Assembly: GCA_944325185.1 (NCBI GenBank) | Contig: CALUZA010000046.1 | Span: 1-64,000, forward strand | Source of the DNA: Candidatus Gastranaerophilales bacterium | GTDB lineage: Bacteria; Cyanobacteriota; Vampirovibrionia; Gastranaerophilales; Gastranaerophilaceae | Reading direction: 5' to 3' | DNA length: 64,000 bases | Part shown: piece by piece, positions 18,555 through 27,980 of the stretch | How the letters are laid out: each line of letters begins with the position of its first letter | How positions within the stretch are numbered: the first letter of the stretch is position 1 | Translations under genes and position numbers: made by a program | The notes under the pieces: model-generated | Database searches by the model: none | What the model was told of the DNA's origin: nothing | Seen by the model: the letters and a program-made list of their open reading frames with translations, nothing else

Positions 18555-20510
18555 ATGAAAGTTAATTGTATTGTTGGGTTGAGTAATAAATATAATCACC
18601 GTGTTTCTTTTAAAAGACATTTGTATGAAAGCGAGAAACCTGATTTTCAAGCGACAAATGAAAAGGCGTTTGAATATTTGGGGATTAAAAATCGTGCTTT
18701 GATAATTCATGGTTCAAGTTTTCCGGTACGTGGAGAATATGATCAAAAAATTGGTTCTCCAAATGGGTCTGATGAATTTTTGGATTTTGTAAAATTACAA
18801 GGCTTTAATGCTATCCAAGAAGGACCTTCAGGCGCTTTGAATTTGTTGGATAATTCGCCTTACGTATCTTCTGTTATTGCAAAAAATACATTATTTATTG
18901 ATTTTTCTTTATTAACAAAACCTGAATATGCTTCTATTTTAACCCTTCAGGATATTGCGAATGTTACAGAAAGGCCGGAATCATCTTACGATAATATTGC
19001 AAGGACTGATTTTAATTCTGCAAGAAGTATTACAAATGAAATGATTAAGCTTGCATATTATAATTTTAAAAAGAAATTAGACGAACAAGACAGTGGAGCA
19101 TATAAATTAAATCAGGAATTTTTAAAATTTAAAAAAGAAAATTCTTCTTGGCTTGATTATTATGCGATTTTAGATATTTTTTCAAAAAGTTATGGAACAG
19201 AAGACTATACAAAGTTATCTCCAAGAGATAGAGATCTTATAAAAGGTGTAAAAAAAGGCAATACAAGTGCTATAAAATATTTTAAAGAATTGCTTCGTGC
19301 AAATAAATTATCTGTAGAATTATATAAATTCGGGCAATTTTTAATAGATAAACAAACAGAAGAAAATAATGAAAAAAGGACAGTAATAAGAATAAGTGAT
19401 TTTTTAGTTGGCGTTTCAAAAGCTGATGAGGTTGTTTTTTCGGATGTTTTCTTAAAAAAATATAGGATGGGTACGGCCGGAGGCGGACCTTTGGGTTCAC
19501 AACAGCTGTGGGATATACCGGTATTAGATCCTAAAAAACTTTTTAATGATGATGGTAGTCTTGGACCTGCAGGTGAATTTTTAAAATTAAAGATAGAAAG
19601 AACTTTGCAAGGTGCAAAAAATGTTAGAGTAGACCATGCGATTGGGCTTGTAGACCCTTATATTTATGATAAAGAAACCGTGAAATATAGGATAGAAAAA
19701 GGTGAAGACGGTAAAGAATATAAAATTCCCGACAGGGAAAAAATTGTAGCAGGCAGTTTGTCAACAATGGGAATTGATAGAGCTGTATATTTTGAAAGTA
19801 TTATACCCGAAATTTTATTACCGATTTTGGAAGAAAAAGGAATAGATCCTAAAAACGTTGCTTGGGAAGATATTGGTTCTGATGAAACAGGAAAATTTAA
19901 TAAAATTTTCAGACAAGAAAATAATTTACCGGGAATTAGTTCAATAATGTGGTCAAGAGGGCAGACTGCACCTAAAGATAATTGGGCATATATAGGTTGT
20001 CATGATGACGCACCTTTAAGGCAATCTGTTAATAAAGATTGGGTAAGAAATAGTGATGCTTGGAATTTAGATTATCTTTCAGGGTATTTGTTTTCTGACC
20101 CTTCAAGAGAATCTGAAAGATGGGAATTTAGAGAAAAAATTAAAAATAGTCCCAAGGAATTAGTTAAAGCAAAATTTGTAGACTTGTTGCGTTCTGCAAA
20201 AAATATTCAAATTTCTTTTATGGATTTTTTTGGTATAAATTCGCAATATAATGTTCCGGGTGATAATTTTAATAAAGAAAACTGGACTTTAAGACTTTCT
20301 GATAATTATGAAAAACAATATTATGATGATTTGATTAATAATAAAGGTTATGCTTTGAATATGCCTGAGTTATTGGCAACTGCGGTTGAGGCAAAAAGAG
20401 ATCTTGATTTTGTTGAAGGAAGAAAAACAAAAGAACAATCGGAAGAAGAAACTAAAGAATTGTTGGAGAAATTACATTATTACAGTGAAATTTTAAAAGA
20501 AGAAGAATGA
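18555..20510 (+). CDS. malQ: 4-alpha-glucanotransferase, GH77 family (divergent)
   Basis: The protein has 651 aa. GH77 landmarks: GSSFPVRGEYDQKIGS at the start of the barrel, the nucleophile region KNVRVDHAIGLVDPY, the acid/base region VAWEDIGSDETG and the third acid in YIGCHDDAPLRQ. It moves alpha-1,4-glucan chains between acceptors in maltodextrin or glycogen metabolism. It is longer than many MalQ proteins because of an N-terminal stretch of about 45 residues (HRVSFKRHLYESEKPDFQ) and an insert. No other glycogen genes are in the window. It is divergent from nadK. Confidence 0.85.
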   Translation: MKVNCIVGLSNKYNHRVSFKRHLYESEKPDFQATNEKAFEYLGIKNRALIIHGSSFPVRGEYDQKIGSPNGSDEFLDFVKLQGFNAIQEGPSGALNLLDNSPYVSSVIAKNTLFIDFSLLTKPEYASILTLQDIANVTERPESSYDNIARTDFNSARSITNEMIKLAYYNFKKKLDEQDSGAYKLNQEFLKFKKENSSWLDYYAILDIFSKSYGTEDYTKLSPRDRDLIKGVKKGNTSAIKYFKELLRANKLSVELYKFGQFLIDKQTEENNEKRTVIRISDFLVGVSKADEVVFSDVFLKKYRMGTAGGGPLGSQQLWDIPVLDPKKLFNDDGSLGPAGEFLKLKIERTLQGAKNVRVDHAIGLVDPYIYDKETVKYRIEKGEDGKEYKIPDREKIVAGSLSTMGIDRAVYFESIIPEILLPILEEKGIDPKNVAWEDIGSDETGKFNKIFRQENNLPGISSIMWSRGQTAPKDNWAYIGCHDDAPLRQSVNKDWVRNSDAWNLDYLSGYLFSDPSRESERWEFREKIKNSPKELVKAKFVDLLRSAKNIQISFMDFFGINSQYNVPGDNFNKENWTLRLSDNYEKQYYDDLINNKGYALNMPELLATAVEAKRDLDFVEGRKTKEQSEEETKELLEKLHYYSEILKEEE

Positions 20511-20590
20511 TTTTTTAATGTTGACGTCTTATTTTTACCATGATAGCATGATTTTACTTATATGAATATTCTCTAAAGGAGGTGAAAATA

Positions 20591-20764
20591 ATGCCTGAAG
20601 TAAGAGTTCGTGAAAATGAAAATATAGAATCTGCTTTAAAAAGATTCAAGAAAAAAATTCAAAAAGCGGGTATCTTATCTGAAATTAAACGCAGAGAAAG
20701 ATACGAAAAACCTTCTGTAAAAAGAAAAAGAAAATCAGAAGCTGCAAGAAAAAGAAAAGTATAG
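20591..20764 (+). CDS. rpsU: 30S ribosomal protein bS21
   Basis: The protein has 57 aa, is very basic and begins [20 protein letters not shown], matching bS21, which helps 16S rRNA pair with mRNA leaders. An AAAGGAGGTG sequence (20576-20585) 6 nt before the ATG at 20591 fixes the start; GTG at 20582 lies inside that site. A strong terminator follows at once. Confidence 0.95.
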   Translation: MPEVRVRENENIESALKRFKKKIQKAGILSEIKRRERYEKPSVKRKRKSEAARKRKV

Positions 20765-20769
20765 AAATA

Positions 20770-20801
20770 AAAACCGACAGAAACAACACTGTCGGTTTTT
20801 T
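20770..20801 (+). terminator. Terminator after rpsU
   Basis: A perfect 11-bp stem, AAAACCGACAG with CTGTCGGTTTT (20770-20780 with 20789-20799), has an 8-nt loop and runs into a T tract. Confidence 0.9.
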
Positions 20802-20845
20802 ATACCTTTATGATATAATTCAATTAAGATTATTAAGGAGGTTAT

Positions 20846-21346
20846 ATGGCAAAAGATGCAAGTTTTGACATAGTTTCGGAATTTGATAAACAAGAGCTTA
20901 CAAACGCTGTTGATCAAGTAAAAAGAGAGCTTACAACAAGATTTGATTTAAAAGATTCAAATTCTGATATAACTTTAGATGATGATAAATCAATTACCAT
21001 AACTACCAAAGATGAAATGAAGTTAAAAAATATTTATGATATTTTGCAATCTAAGCTGATAAAAAGAAATCTAAGTCTTAAAATTTTAGATCCGCAGAAA
21101 GTTGAAAATGCACTTGGAGGCAATGTCAAGCAGGAAATAAAACTTAAAAAAGGTTTAAGTGTTGAATTAGCAAAGAAAATCACAGGTTTTATAAAAGATA
21201 CAAAATTGAAAGTTCAAGCGTCAATTCAAGGTGACTCAGTCAGAGTTACCGGAAAAAGCCGAGATGATCTTCAAGATGTTATTAAGGCAATCAGACAAAA
21301 AGAAGATCAAATTGATGCTCCTTTACAATTTACAAACTATAGGTAA
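20846..21346 (+). CDS. yajQ: YajQ-family nucleotide-binding protein
   Basis: The protein has 166 aa and starts ASFDIVSEFDKQELTNAVDQ, the YajQ/UPF0234 signature, with two tandem ferredoxin-like domains. The C-terminus has VRVTGKSRDDLQDVIKAIR. Some members bind cyclic di-GMP and act as transcription co-factors; others are linked to RNA or nucleotide binding. AAGGAGG precedes the ATG. It is 8 nt upstream of the PLP lyase gene, so probably co-transcribed with it. Confidence 0.9.
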   Translation: MAKDASFDIVSEFDKQELTNAVDQVKRELTTRFDLKDSNSDITLDDDKSITITTKDEMKLKNIYDILQSKLIKRNLSLKILDPQKVENALGGNVKQEIKLKKGLSVELAKKITGFIKDTKLKVQASIQGDSVRVTGKSRDDLQDVIKAIRQKEDQIDAPLQFTNYR

Positions 21347-21354
21347 AAAATAAA

Positions 21355-22611
21355 ATGAATAACAAAGAAAAAGCATGTGAGTTAGTAGAAAATGCTCATC
21401 GTTCGCTTGAGCAAATTTTTGATGAAATTGATGAAATAGCTGAATATAATCAAAAAAAGGTGCTGGATGCTTTTTGTAAGAATAAAATAGGCGAGGAGCA
21501 TTTCTACACAGTAACCGGATACGGGCATGATGATTTGGGTCGTGAGGCTTTGGATAAAACCTATGCGGATGTTTTTAATGCGGAAGCTGCAATAGTTCGT
21601 CCGCATTTTGTATCGGGGTCACATACGATTGCTTGCGCTTTGTTTGGAGTTTTAAGATATAATGATAGATTGGTTTCTATTGCAGGTGAACCTTATGATA
21701 CTATGCAACAAATAATTGGTTCAAGACCTGATTGTGATGATTTTGAAACAAGTTTGATGGGGCATGGGGTGAAATATAGCGAAGTTCCTCTCAAAAATGG
21801 ACTCGATGTTGACTATGAAAATATTGAAAAGTATCTTTTGCCTGATACTAAAATGGTTTTAATTCAGCGATCCAGAGGGTATTCGTTAAGAAAGCCTTTG
21901 ATGATTAATGATATTAAAAAAATAATTGAAATAGTAAAAGCAAAAAATCCTGAAATATGTTGTTTTGTCGATAATTGCTATGGGGAATTCACTGAAAAAC
22001 TTGAACCTGTTGATGTTGGGGCTGATTTAATTGCAGGCAGTCTTATAAAAAATCCGGGTGGCGGAATTGTTGAAGCCGGTGGATATATTGCAGGTAAGAA
22101 GAAATATGTTGATATGGCGGCAAGAAGACTTACTGCTCCCGGAATTGGTGCTGAGGGCGGAGCAATGCATAATCAAACAAGAGTGATTTTACAAGGATTT
22201 TTTATGGCTCCCAGTGTTACTTCTTATGCTTTAAAAGGTGCTGTATTGTCTGCAAAGGTGTTTGAGGATATGGGTTTTAATACTTTTCCTTCTTCAAATA
22301 CAAAAAGAACTGATTTAATTCAAACTATTAAATTTAATAATGAAAATGAACAACAAGCTTTTTGCACAATGATACAAAAGGCTTCACCTGTTGAAAGTTA
22401 CCTTACTCCAATTCCGGACAAAGTTCCTGGATATGATTGTGATTTGTTGATGGCAGGCGGAAGTTTTATTGAAGGCTCAACTATAGAGCTGTCTGCGGAT
22501 GGTCCGGTTAGAGAACCTTGGGCAATATATTTGCAAGGCGGATTAAGTTATTTTCATGTAAAAATTGCCTTAAAAGGAGTTGTAGAAGCACTTTTGGAAC
22601 ATAGAAATTAA
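21355..22611 (+). CDS. PLP-dependent lyase of the aluminium-resistance (COG4100) family
   Basis: The protein has 418 aa. It resembles cystathionine/methionine gamma-lyase-like proteins annotated for aluminium resistance: HFYTVTGYGHDDLGREALD, VRPHFVSGSHTIACALFG, and the PLP lysine region AGSLIKNPGGGIVEAGGYIAG. The C-terminal GGSFIEGSTIELSADGP is also typical. The fold-type I enzyme probably cleaves or builds a sulfur amino acid, but the true substrate of this family is not established. Its last 4 nt overlap the convergent crcB. Confidence 0.85.
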   Translation: MNNKEKACELVENAHRSLEQIFDEIDEIAEYNQKKVLDAFCKNKIGEEHFYTVTGYGHDDLGREALDKTYADVFNAEAAIVRPHFVSGSHTIACALFGVLRYNDRLVSIAGEPYDTMQQIIGSRPDCDDFETSLMGHGVKYSEVPLKNGLDVDYENIEKYLLPDTKMVLIQRSRGYSLRKPLMINDIKKIIEIVKAKNPEICCFVDNCYGEFTEKLEPVDVGADLIAGSLIKNPGGGIVEAGGYIAGKKKYVDMAARRLTAPGIGAEGGAMHNQTRVILQGFFMAPSVTSYALKGAVLSAKVFEDMGFNTFPSSNTKRTDLIQTIKFNNENEQQAFCTMIQKASPVESYLTPIPDKVPGYDCDLLMAGGSFIEGSTIELSADGPVREPWAIYLQGGLSYFHVKIALKGVVEALLEHRN

Positions 22612-22976
22612 TTTTTATTTATTAAAAAACCAAAGTATGTTGCAGACAGACCTAAAATTAGGCTTGATATTGTATAAATTGAAAAAAGCAGGTATTTTCC
22701 TTCTTTTAAAAAATTCATACCTTCAAGACTAAAGGTTGAAAAAGTTGTTAAACCGCCTAAAAGTCCTGTCATTAAGAATAAAATCATATTTTGCGGTATT
22801 TGGATTTTATGTGTAATTAAACTTGATAAAAAACCTATTAAAAAACAACCGGCAATATTTACCATAAAAGTTGCAGGATATCCGATTTGAAAATAATTTA
22901 TAGAAATTTTTGTAACTATATATCTTATTGTTGCACCAATTCCGCCACCTATAAAAACAGACAAAATATTTAACAT
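22608..22976 (-). CDS. crcB: Fluoride channel CrcB/FluC
   Basis: The protein has 122 aa with four membrane helices. The signature GGGIGATIRY at the start and GLLGGLTTFSTFSLE in the third helix match the dimeric Fluc fluoride exporter. The ATG overlaps the stop of the upstream permease as TAATG, so it is the last gene of the tolC-macA-macB operon. I find no fluoride riboswitch directly upstream, as expected for an internal operon gene. Confidence 0.93.
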   Translation of the reverse strand: MLNILSVFIGGGIGATIRYIVTKISINYFQIGYPATFMVNIAGCFLIGFLSSLITHKIQIPQNMILFLMTGLLGGLTTFSTFSLEGMNFLKEGKYLLFSIYTISSLILGLSATYFGFLINKN

Positions 22977-24202
22977 TATTCATACCTCAAAGCGTCAATC
23001 GGGTTTAATAAAGAAGCTTTATAGGCAGGATAATAACCAAAGCCTATTCCAACAAGTCCCGAAAAGCCAAATGATAACAATATTGGAGCAAGTGTAATTT
23101 CAATGCTTGTTCCAAAAACTCCGCCTACAATTAGTGCTATTATTATACCTGTTACAACTCCAATTAAACCGCCAATTAATGATAAAATAAGTGCTTCAAT
23201 TAAAAATTGAATTTGAATATCTATTGCTCTTGCTCCGATTGCCATACGAATACCTATTTCTTTAGTCCTTTCGGTCACTGAAACAAGCATGATGTTCATA
23301 ATGCCTATACCGCCTACAACCAGTGAAACAGAGGCGATTGAAGCAAGTAGAATTGCAAAAGTTCTTACTGTTGATTTCATTTTTTCTTGAAATTCTGCAC
23401 TGTTTCTTATTTCAAAATCATTTTCCTGCAATTTTCCTAAATTATGTCTGCGTCTTAGTATTTCTTCAATGTCTTTTTCTGCTAAATTTGTATCTTCAAG
23501 AGTAGCAGCTTTTACTATTATTTGATTGACTGATCCCGGAAAATCAGTTCCAAAAACTTTTCTTTGTGCTGTTGTAATTGGAATAAAAATAATATCATCT
23601 TGATCCATTGGGCCCATTTGTCCTTTGGATTTCAATGTTCCGATTACTTTAAAGGGCACGTTACCTATTCTTATAGTTTTATTTATTGAATTAACATCAC
23701 CAAAGAGTTCTGTTTCAACTGTTGAACCTATTATGGCTACTTTTGCCGCATTTTTATCATCATCCATAGTGAAGGCTCTACCCCTGCTTACTTCGTAGTT
23801 TTTCACATAAAGATAGGGGGTTGTAATTCCATAAATTGTTGTTGACCAGTTTTGGTTTCCATACATTACTTGTTTTGTTGAGTTCATAACAGGAGCTACC
23901 GCTTCAACTCCTCTTGCTGTTTTTTGTATTGCTGTTGCGTCTTTTATGCTTAGTGTCGGCTTTGTTCCCATACCCATTGAAACACCGCCTGTTTTTGCTG
24001 TAGCAGAGCGGATTGTAAGAAGGTTTGAGCCCATAGATTCCATATTTTCCTGAACTTGTTTGTTTGCTCCGGAACCTATCGCAAGCATAATAATTACTGC
24101 CGCAACACCTATAATAATCCCCAAAGATGTTAGTGCTGAGCGCATTTTATTGACTTTAAGAGAATTTATTGCAATTTTCATTGTGGATTTAAAGTCTATC
24201 AT
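22976..24202 (-). CDS. macB: MacB-type ABC transporter permease
   Basis: The protein has about 408 aa. An N-terminal membrane helix (SALTSLGIIIGVAAVIIML), a large periplasmic MacB_PCD domain (about 60-265) and three C-terminal helices of the FtsX type (MLVSVTERTKEIGIRMAIGA coupling segment) are present. The start at 24202 is preferred: AAAGGA lies 5 nt upstream and its ATG overlaps the ATPase stop as ATGA. The frame remains open to an ATG at 24229. It drives extrusion across the envelope with MacA and TolC rather than membrane transport itself. Confidence 0.92.
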   Translation of the reverse strand: MIDFKSTMKIAINSLKVNKMRSALTSLGIIIGVAAVIIMLAIGSGANKQVQENMESMGSNLLTIRSATAKTGGVSMGMGTKPTLSIKDATAIQKTARGVEAVAPVMNSTKQVMYGNQNWSTTIYGITTPYLYVKNYEVSRGRAFTMDDDKNAAKVAIIGSTVETELFGDVNSINKTIRIGNVPFKVIGTLKSKGQMGPMDQDDIIFIPITTAQRKVFGTDFPGSVNQIIVKAATLEDTNLAEKDIEEILRRRHNLGKLQENDFEIRNSAEFQEKMKSTVRTFAILLASIASVSLVVGGIGIMNIMLVSVTERTKEIGIRMAIGARAIDIQIQFLIEALILSLIGGLIGVVTGIIIALIVGGVFGTSIEITLAPILLSFGFSGLVGIGFGYYPAYKASLLNPIDALRYE

Positions 24203-24915
24203 GTTTGTCTTGTCCTTTGTTTGAGCCATTCTTCTTTAGGAAGGTCAGACACAATTTTACCGTCTTTAAATTTGATAATTCTTTTTGTATATTCCGCGAT
24301 ATCAGGTTCATGAGTTACAAGAACAACTGTTTTCCCTAAGTTTTCATTAAGGTTTACAAAAAATTCCATAACGTCAATACTTGTTTTGGTATCCAAATTT
24401 CCTGTAGGTTCATCTGCAAGAATTAAAGGGGCATCATTAACGATTGCCCTTGCTATTGCGACCCTTTGTTGCTGACCGCCGGACATTTGCGAGGGCATAT
24501 TGTTTTCTTTTTTTTCTAATCCGACAATTTTCAGAGCTTCTCTTGCCCGTTTATATCTTTCTTCTTCGGGAATTCCTTTGTAAATCATCGGCATACATAC
24601 ATTATCTATTGCAGATGTTCTTGAAATCAAGTTGAAACCTTGAAAAACAAAGCCTATTTTATTATTCCTTATGTCTGAAAGTTGGTTTGCATTGAGAGAA
24701 AATACATCAACTCCTTCAAGATAATATTCGCCTGATGTTGGTTTATCTAAAGTTCCAAGCATATTCATACAGGTTGATTTACCTGAACCTGATGTTCCCA
24801 TTATTGCTACAAATTCACCTGTTTCAATTGTAAAAGAAACATCATTCAATGCATGGAAGGTTTCTTCTCCCATTTGATATGTTTTTATTGCATTTTTTAC
24901 TTTTATTAGTTCCAT
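24199..24915 (-). CDS. macB: MacB-type ABC transporter ATP-binding protein
   Basis: The protein has 238 aa. Walker A GTSGSGKST is at residues 40-48, the signature is MSGGQQQRVAIARAI, and Walker B leads into ADEPTGNLD, all typical of the MacB/LolD/FtsE subfamily. In Proteobacteria the MacB ATPase and permease are one chain; here they are two overlapping genes. It is 3 nt downstream of macA. Confidence 0.93.
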   Translation of the reverse strand: MELIKVKNAIKTYQMGEETFHALNDVSFTIETGEFVAIMGTSGSGKSTCMNMLGTLDKPTSGEYYLEGVDVFSLNANQLSDIRNNKIGFVFQGFNLISRTSAIDNVCMPMIYKGIPEEERYKRAREALKIVGLEKKENNMPSQMSGGQQQRVAIARAIVNDAPLILADEPTGNLDTKTSIDVMEFFVNLNENLGKTVVLVTHEPDIAEYTKRIIKFKDGKIVSDLPKEEWLKQRTRQT

Positions 24916-24918
24916 TTT

Positions 24919-26064
24919 TTACATTCTCGGTGGTCGCATACTTGTTTGTTTTTTTGATTTACCGCCTGTTGATGAAATAACTACTTTATCTCCTTCTTTT
25001 ATTTCATTTGAAATAATTTGAGTTTTATTTTCATCCGATACTCCAAGTTCAACATTATAGCGTTTTAGTCCGCTTTTTGTTTGAATCCATATTCCCTGTT
25101 GTTCAAATTTTTGTGTATTATCTTCAGGAGTGAATTTCAGGGCTTTATTATCAACACATAAAGCATCTTTAACTTCGTCTGTAATTATTGAAACATTGGC
25201 TGTCATTCCCGGTATAACAAGTCCTTCTGTATTATCTACAGAAACAATTACCGTGTATGTTACAACGTTATTTGTAGTGGTTGAAGCAAGACGAACTTGT
25301 GTAACTTTACCTTCAAAAATTCTGTCTTGATAGCCGTCAAGAGTGTATTTTGCGGTTTGTCCGACTTCAATTTTTCCGATATCAGCTTCTGAAACACTTG
25401 TTTCGATTTGCATTTTAGTTAAATCTTTGGCAACTTCAAATAATGTAGGAGTGTTAAAGCTTGCTGCAACTGTTTGTCCGACATCAACCGCTCTTGAAAT
25501 AACTGTTCCATCGACAGGTGAGGTTATTTTGGAATATCTTAAATTGGTCATGTTGTTGTCTAATGTTGCTTGTGCTGCGCTAACTTCCGCTTTTGTGGCG
25601 TCAACTTCCGCTTTTGCTTGAAGATAATTTGAAAGCGCAAGTTCTACGTCATCTTTTGAAACATAATTTTTTTCATATAAATGTTTATATCTTTGGTAGT
25701 TGTTTCTTTTATATGCAAGTGTTGAACTTGCCTTAGCATAGCTTGCTTTTGCATTTCTTAATTTCGCTTGAGATTGATCAACGTTTGCTTGAAATAAGCT
25801 TGGGTCAAGTTCTGCTAAAAGATCGCCTTGTTTAACTATGGAATTATAATCAACATATATTTTTGCAACTGTTCCTGATACTTGTGTACCAACTGCAATG
25901 GTGTTTATAGGTTTTATTGTTCCTGATGCTTCAACATATTGAACAATTGTTTCTTTTTTAATTGGTTTTGTGATGTATTTTACTGTTGTTTTCTTTAATA
26001 TAAAAATGAGAGAAATTATTGCTATTAAAGAAATTATGCCTATTATTATATATCTTTTTTTCAT
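24919..26064 (-). CDS. macA: MacA-like periplasmic adaptor protein
   Basis: The protein has 381 aa. One N-terminal membrane helix (about 4-23) is followed by a lipoyl half-motif, a coiled-coil hairpin rich in A/K (about 95-170), the second lipoyl half (SPVDGTVISRAVDVGQTVAA) and beta-barrel domains. It bridges MacB to a TolC channel. Its ATG overlaps the stop of the upstream tolC-like gene as ATGA. The C-terminus is short and basic. Confidence 0.9.
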   Translation of the reverse strand: MKKRYIIIGIISLIAIISLIFILKKTTVKYITKPIKKETIVQYVEASGTIKPINTIAVGTQVSGTVAKIYVDYNSIVKQGDLLAELDPSLFQANVDQSQAKLRNAKASYAKASSTLAYKRNNYQRYKHLYEKNYVSKDDVELALSNYLQAKAEVDATKAEVSAAQATLDNNMTNLRYSKITSPVDGTVISRAVDVGQTVAASFNTPTLFEVAKDLTKMQIETSVSEADIGKIEVGQTAKYTLDGYQDRIFEGKVTQVRLASTTTNNVVTYTVIVSVDNTEGLVIPGMTANVSIITDEVKDALCVDNKALKFTPEDNTQKFEQQGIWIQTKSGLKRYNVELGVSDENKTQIISNEIKEGDKVVISSTGGKSKKQTSMRPPRM

Positions 26065-27659
26065 CTTACCCCCATTGATTTAAGTAAGGTTTCTCTTGCT
26101 ACATTATAATTAAATACTGCTTCAACAAAATTCAACTGCGAATTGTTGTAATTCGCAAGGGCATCTTGTAATTCTACATAATTGTTTAATCCAACACTGT
26201 ACCTTCCGTCTGCAAGTTCAAAGTTTTCAAGTGTTGCTTTTACTTTTGAATTCATTAAAGGAATTTTTCTTTCTAATTGGCGCATATTTACATAATTTGT
26301 TTGAACTTCCCAGAAGATATCCGCTTTTGAAATGTTTACGTTATGAAGTGCTATATCAAGGTATGATTCGCCTTCTTTAACTTGATAGTGAATGCCGTAG
26401 GGATTAATTGAACCAAGTCCTATGCTAGCTCCAAGTTGAAGCGGGCTTGAATAGGCTGATTCGCTTTTTGTATATCCCCAAGTTAAATCACCTGTAATTT
26501 CAGGAAGATATTGTTTTTTTATTGCTTTTAAAGATTCATTTTGAACTAAGACAAGCATTTCGTTTGATTTTAAATCAGGACGGAGTGCTAAAGCTTCATC
26601 CACCGCTTCTTTTCTTGTTAAAGTCATTGGTTTAAATTCGAAATTTTGTATTATATCACGATGTTCAATTCCAGATGACAGCATAATAAGCCCGTCAGGA
26701 GTTTTTTTGATAGTTTCTTCGGGGGGTTTGATTGATGTAAAACTTTCAACCTTTTTTCTGTAGTCAGCTTTAAGAAAACTAAAGTTTTCAGTATTTTTAA
26801 CTATAAAATCAGTATCTTCTTCATAATACATTGAATTTTTTAGCGCAATTAGTGCTGTTTCCAGTACATTTTGACCTTCTACAAGTTGGATTTTGGAATC
26901 TGTCAGATTAACTTGTGCGTTTACTACGTCGATTTTAGATTTTAAACCCTCGTCAAACATTGCTTTTGTACGTTCATAGTTTAGGGTGTTTATTCTGACG
27001 TTTTGTTCGTATATATCAAGGTTTGCAAGTGCCGATAAGACTTTATAGTAATTAATTTTAACATCATAAATGACACTTAAAACATCAAAATCATAATCAT
27101 ATTGAGCAGATTGTGTATCATATTTTGCCATGTTGATTTTTGCGGTAGTTCTTCCGAAATCCCAAATCATTTCAGAAATTCCTACATTAAAACCTAAAGA
27201 GTTGTCTTGAGAATTGACTAATCTTGTCCCGTTGTTATTGTTGTGATTATAATTTACTCTGCCTGTGAGTTTTGGAGCGTAATTTGCTCTTTGTTGTCCG
27301 ATACCCGATTTAGCAGCGTTAATTCTTTCTTGCGAAACACGTAAATTTGGATTGTGCGTCATGGCATATTCGACGCAATCTTCTATTGTCATAACGGAAA
27401 GTTGGCTTAAAGGCGGTCTTTTGCCGACTCTTACTTCCGGTAATTTAATTTCTTCAATTCTGAATTGTTGTTTTTTGGTCTTTTTTTGTTTTTTATTTTG
27501 AGATTTGGTGTTTTCTTGATTTTCTACAACTGTCTTATTTTTTTTGAAGAAATTAAAAAAAGATTTTTTTGTTGTTGTTGTTTCATTTTCTTCTATTGCA
27601 AATGTGCTTTGAGCTAATATTAAAAAAGAAAGTATTATAACCGGTGCTATCTTTTTCAT
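26061..27659 (-). CDS. TolC-family outer-membrane efflux channel
   Basis: The protein has 532 aa. A signal peptide (ending QSTFA) is followed by a Lys-rich segment (about 30-65) and two outer-membrane efflux repeats with long alpha-hairpins, for example LSVMTIEDCVEYAMTHNPNL and MTLTRKEAVDEALALRPDL, the two duplicated repeat starts. It is first in the operon tolC-macA-macB(ATPase)-macB(permease)-crcB, an export system for a drug, peptide or lipid. The Lys-rich insert before the first repeat is unusual. Confidence 0.9.
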   Translation of the reverse strand: MKKIAPVIILSFLILAQSTFAIEENETTTTKKSFFNFFKKNKTVVENQENTKSQNKKQKKTKKQQFRIEEIKLPEVRVGKRPPLSQLSVMTIEDCVEYAMTHNPNLRVSQERINAAKSGIGQQRANYAPKLTGRVNYNHNNNNGTRLVNSQDNSLGFNVGISEMIWDFGRTTAKINMAKYDTQSAQYDYDFDVLSVIYDVKINYYKVLSALANLDIYEQNVRINTLNYERTKAMFDEGLKSKIDVVNAQVNLTDSKIQLVEGQNVLETALIALKNSMYYEEDTDFIVKNTENFSFLKADYRKKVESFTSIKPPEETIKKTPDGLIMLSSGIEHRDIIQNFEFKPMTLTRKEAVDEALALRPDLKSNEMLVLVQNESLKAIKKQYLPEITGDLTWGYTKSESAYSSPLQLGASIGLGSINPYGIHYQVKEGESYLDIALHNVNISKADIFWEVQTNYVNMRQLERKIPLMNSKVKATLENFELADGRYSVGLNNYVELQDALANYNNSQLNFVEAVFNYNVARETLLKSMGVR

Positions 27660-27777
27660 TAAAAATCCCCTACTAAACTACATTATAATTCAAAATAGTT
27701 AAATTTCATATCATTTTATTGTTGTAGTATGTTTTTGTGTGCTTGATATTTATTTTTGTACGTTGTAAAATTGAGTT

Positions 27778-27807
27778 AAATTGAATATTTGCGCTTGTAG
27801 CTCAGCT
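27778..27807 (+). repeat. Duplicate of the tRNA-Arg 5' half, copy 1
   Basis: This 30-nt copy of the sequence around the tRNA start (upstream AAATTGAATATTT, then the acceptor 5' strand and D-stem through CAGCT) has one mismatch against the copies at 27950 and 28084. It stops in the D-loop where the structured element T1 begins, so it cannot make a tRNA. Confidence 0.9.
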
Positions 27808-27949
27808 AAATGCGAAGCCGGTGCGAAACGAGCTTTCTATTAGAAAGCGAGGTAAGCATTACGATTGCGATGTAGGATAATTGAACAAACGAACGACAGC
27901 GTTAGCGGTAGTGAGTTTTGTGAAATACCCACAGGAGCTACAGGGCAAG
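27808..27949 (+). repeat. Structured repeat element T1
   Basis: A 142-nt GC-richer insert after the first tRNA half. It shares its first 19 nt (AAATGCGAAGCCGGTGCGA) with T2. It contains CGA-[GCTTTCT att AGAAAGC]-GAG at 27829-27851, the same flanks as a hairpin in the groEL repeat locus, and ends with a hairpin at 27911-27932 followed by AGGAGCTAC, matching the 3' module of T2. No ORF. Probably a folded RNA or ssDNA element. Confidence 0.7.
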
Positions 27950-27980
27950 AAAACTGAATATTTGCGCTTGTAGCTCAGCT
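27950..27980 (+). repeat. Duplicate of the tRNA-Arg 5' half, copy 2
   Basis: These 31 nt are identical to 28084-28114, which covers 14 nt upstream of the tRNA and its first 17 nt. Like copy 1 it ends at CAGCT and is followed by AAATGCGAAG. Confidence 0.92.

Noticed and set aside
27778-27980. Two extra tRNA genes
   Set aside because: Both copies break in the D-loop and lack anticodon and T arms, so they cannot fold into a tRNA.
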